Assembly: GCA_036269915.1 (NCBI GenBank)
Contig: DATBDM010000241.1
Coordinates: forward strand, 1 to 8,546
Direction: 5' to 3'
DNA length: 8,546 bases
Origin: DATBDM01 sp036269915
Lineage (GTDB): Bacteria; Actinomycetota; Thermoleophilia; Solirubrobacterales; Solirubrobacteraceae
Shown in pieces: positions 6,496 to 8,546 of this stretch. Position 1 is the stretch's first letter. Every line of letters begins with the position of its first letter. Position numbers and translations under genes: made by a program. Under the pieces are notes generated by a model that worked only from the letters and a program-made list of their open reading frames with translations, ran no database searches and was not told the origin of the DNA.

Positions 6496-8190
6496 TTGTC
6501 CTTGGACCCGCCATCGAACCGGCGTCCCGACGGCTCTGAGGAGACCGCCGCGACCGAGCCGCTCGACCCCTTGGCAGCGACCGCTCCGCCCGACCCGAGC
6601 GAGCCCTCGACGCCCGCGCCGCGCCGGCGCATGGCCGTCAACACGCTGATCTTCTCGGTCGCCACCGGGTTGTCGCGGGTCGCCGGGCTCGTGCGCGAGA
6701 TCGTCGCGGCGTCCTACTTCGGCACCACCGGCGCCGCATCGGCGTTCACGCTCGCCTTCCAGATCCCCAACCTCGTCCGCGCGCTGGTGGCCGACGCCGC
6801 GCTCTCGAGCGCGTTCGTCCCCGTCTTCTCCGAGCTGCTCGAGCAGCGCAAGCACCGTGAGGCGTACGCGCTGGCCAGCGCGCTCGCCGGGCTGCTGCTC
6901 GTGGTGCTCGGGATCGTGACGCTGCTGTTCATCGCCTTCGCGCCGGTGATCATCCCGCCGTTCACCGGCAGCGAGTTCACCCACGCACTGGACACGCTGA
7001 CCATCGGGCTCTCGCGGGTGCTGTTCCCGATCGTCGTGCTGCTCGGCCTCAACGGGCTCGTGGTCGGGGTGCTCAACGCCAACGACCACTTCGCGATCCC
7101 CGCGATCGCGCCGCTGGTCTGGAACCTGGTGATCATCGCGGGACTCGTCCTGCTGACACCGCTCTTCCACGGCGACGACCGGCTCTACGGCTACGCGCTC
7201 GGCGTCGTCGCCGGGACGCTCGTGCAGCTGCTGATGTGCCTGCCCGTGCTCCGGCGCGTCGGCTTCCCGCTGCGCTTCAGCATGCACTGGCGCGATCCGC
7301 GGATCCGCCGCGTGCTGCTGCTCATGCTGCCGGTGAGCCTGTCGCTCGGGCTGATCAACATCGACCTGCTGATCAACTCGGTGCTCGGCTCGCTGGTCTC
7401 GGACCAGGCGCCGCGCGCGATCGACGCCGCGTTCCGCATCTACATGCTCCCGCAGGGCATGTTCTCGGTCGCGGTGGCGACGGTCGTCTTCCCGGCGCTG
7501 AGCCGGCTCGCCGCGCGCCGCGACTACGCCGCACTGGGGGCGATGGTCGGCTCGGGCACGCGCCAGATCGCGATGCTGTTGATCCCGAGCGCGGTGGCGA
7601 CGGCCGTGCTGGCCACCCCGATCGTCCGGCTCGTCTACCAGCGCGGGGAGTTCGACGCCGAGTCCACGCGGCTGACCGCCCAGGCGCTGTTCTGGTTCTC
7701 CTTCAGCCTCCCGTTCGCCGGGATCAACCTGCTCCAGACGCGATCGTTCTTCTCGCTGCAGAAGCCCTGGCTGCCGACCGCGACCGCGCTCGGCTCGCTC
7801 GTGGTCAACGCGGCGGTCTCGCTGGCGCTGTACAAGCCGCTGGGGATCGCGGGCATCGTGCTCGGCACCGCCGTCGCCAGCGCGGCGATGACGCTGCTGC
7901 AGGGGACGCTGCTGCGGCGCGAGCTGGGCGGCATCGACCTCGCGCGCACGACGAGCGCCGTGATGAAGATCCTCGTCGCCGCCGCCGTGCTCGGCGCGAT
8001 CGCCTACCTGGTCCACCGCGGCCTCGACTCGCTGCTGGGCCGCTCGCTGATCGCCCAGATCGTCAGCGTCGGCGTCGCGCTGACCGCGGGGGCCGCCGTG
8101 TACGGGGTCATCGTGCTCAAGGCCGGCATCCCGGAGGCGCGCCAGATCGTCGACCTGTTCGCCCGGCGGCTGCGGCGCGGGCGCTCGTAG
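6496..8190 (+). CDS. murJ: MurJ, lipid II flippase of peptidoglycan synthesis
   Basis: MurJ moves undecaprenyl-linked lipid II from the inner to the outer face of the cytoplasmic membrane. The 564-residue product is mostly hydrophobic with about 14 membrane spans. It shows MurJ hallmarks: SRVAGLVRE (60-68), AFQIPNLVRALVADAALSSAF (88-108), RVLFPIVVLLGLNGLVVGVLNA (174-195), FRIYMLPQGMFSVAVATVVFPALSR (313-337) and YQRGEFD (381-387). Arg61, Arg67, Arg95 and Arg314 align with E. coli Arg18, Arg24, Arg52 and Arg270 of the central cavity. Ser82 and Phe313 stand where E. coli has Asp39 and Asp269. The first 45 residues form a Pro- and acid-rich, probably disordered tail ending in RRR. I chose the TTG at 6496 as the first start after an in-frame stop (6445) and because TACTAT lies just upstream; TTG 6502 or ATG 6631 (519 residues) are alternatives. 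Confidence 0.93.
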   Translation: MSLDPPSNRRPDGSEETAATEPLDPLAATAPPDPSEPSTPAPRRRMAVNTLIFSVATGLSRVAGLVREIVAASYFGTTGAASAFTLAFQIPNLVRALVADAALSSAFVPVFSELLEQRKHREAYALASALAGLLLVVLGIVTLLFIAFAPVIIPPFTGSEFTHALDTLTIGLSRVLFPIVVLLGLNGLVVGVLNANDHFAIPAIAPLVWNLVIIAGLVLLTPLFHGDDRLYGYALGVVAGTLVQLLMCLPVLRRVGFPLRFSMHWRDPRIRRVLLLMLPVSLSLGLINIDLLINSVLGSLVSDQAPRAIDAAFRIYMLPQGMFSVAVATVVFPALSRLAARRDYAALGAMVGSGTRQIAMLLIPSAVATAVLATPIVRLVYQRGEFDAESTRLTAQALFWFSFSLPFAGINLLQTRSFFSLQKPWLPTATALGSLVVNAAVSLALYKPLGIAGIVLGTAVASAAMTLLQGTLLRRELGGIDLARTTSAVMKILVAAAVLGAIAYLVHRGLDSLLGRSLIAQIVSVGVALTAGAAVYGVIVLKAGIPEARQIVDLFARRLRRGRS

Positions 8191-8200
8191 GGCCGCCTCC

Positions 8201-8206
8201 TAAGCT
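8201..8206 (+). promoter_or_regulatory. -10 element (TAAGCT) upstream of lepA
   Basis: TAAGCT fits TANNNT and is the only AT-rich hexamer in the 27-base murJ-lepA gap. It ends 11 bases before ATG 8218, so transcription would begin about four bases ahead of the start codon, giving an almost leaderless mRNA. No -35 box or Shine-Dalgarno sequence is visible. Confidence 0.45.
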
Positions 8207-8217
8207 TCGTGGCGGCC

Positions 8218-8546
<329 letters not shown>

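Noticed and set aside
6175..8016. A 613-codon open frame on the - strand that ends with the rpsT sequence and runs antisense to murJ
   Set aside because: Only the last 88 codons resemble a known protein. The rest is low-complexity, rich in Arg, Glu, Gln and His, and is the usual mirror of a GC-rich gene with G or C in third positions. The S20 start and its promoter are clear inside it.

Overview
The window is ordinary chromosomal housekeeping and competence DNA from a very GC-rich bacterium. It carries seven protein genes on the + strand and one on the - strand, packed tightly; the longest gap is 137 bases. The likely source is a deep-branching actinobacterium, perhaps of the Thermoleophilia/Solirubrobacterales type. 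That placement is an inference from four things: base composition, a Thermus-like leucyl-tRNA synthetase, the gene order, and start codons that lack Shine-Dalgarno sequences and often sit just downstream of a -10 hexamer.

Layout from left to right: the 3' part of leuS (leucyl-tRNA synthetase), then a GC-rich hairpin; comEA and comEC, overlapping by 4 bases, encoding the DNA receptor and inner-membrane channel of natural transformation; a glyoxalase I-like gene; holA (DNA polymerase III delta subunit); a strong convergent hairpin; rpsT (ribosomal protein S20) on the - strand; murJ (lipid II flippase), diverging from rpsT; and the 5' end of lepA (elongation factor 4).

The core order comEA-comEC-holA-rpsT-lepA also occurs in Bacillus subtilis and many other Gram-positive bacteria. 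The glyoxalase gene and murJ are additions to that core. The genes do not form one pathway: comEA and comEC cooperate in DNA uptake, while the others serve translation, replication-clamp loading, cell-wall synthesis and probably aldehyde detoxification.

I found no mobile element, CRISPR array, tRNA or rRNA, and no convincing novel system. The points most worth checking are regulatory: an rpsT/murJ promoter whose divergent -10 elements share five bases, a probable leaderless holA transcript, and a hairpin in the rpsT leader. At the protein level, MurJ and ComEC carry substitutions at usually conserved positions.
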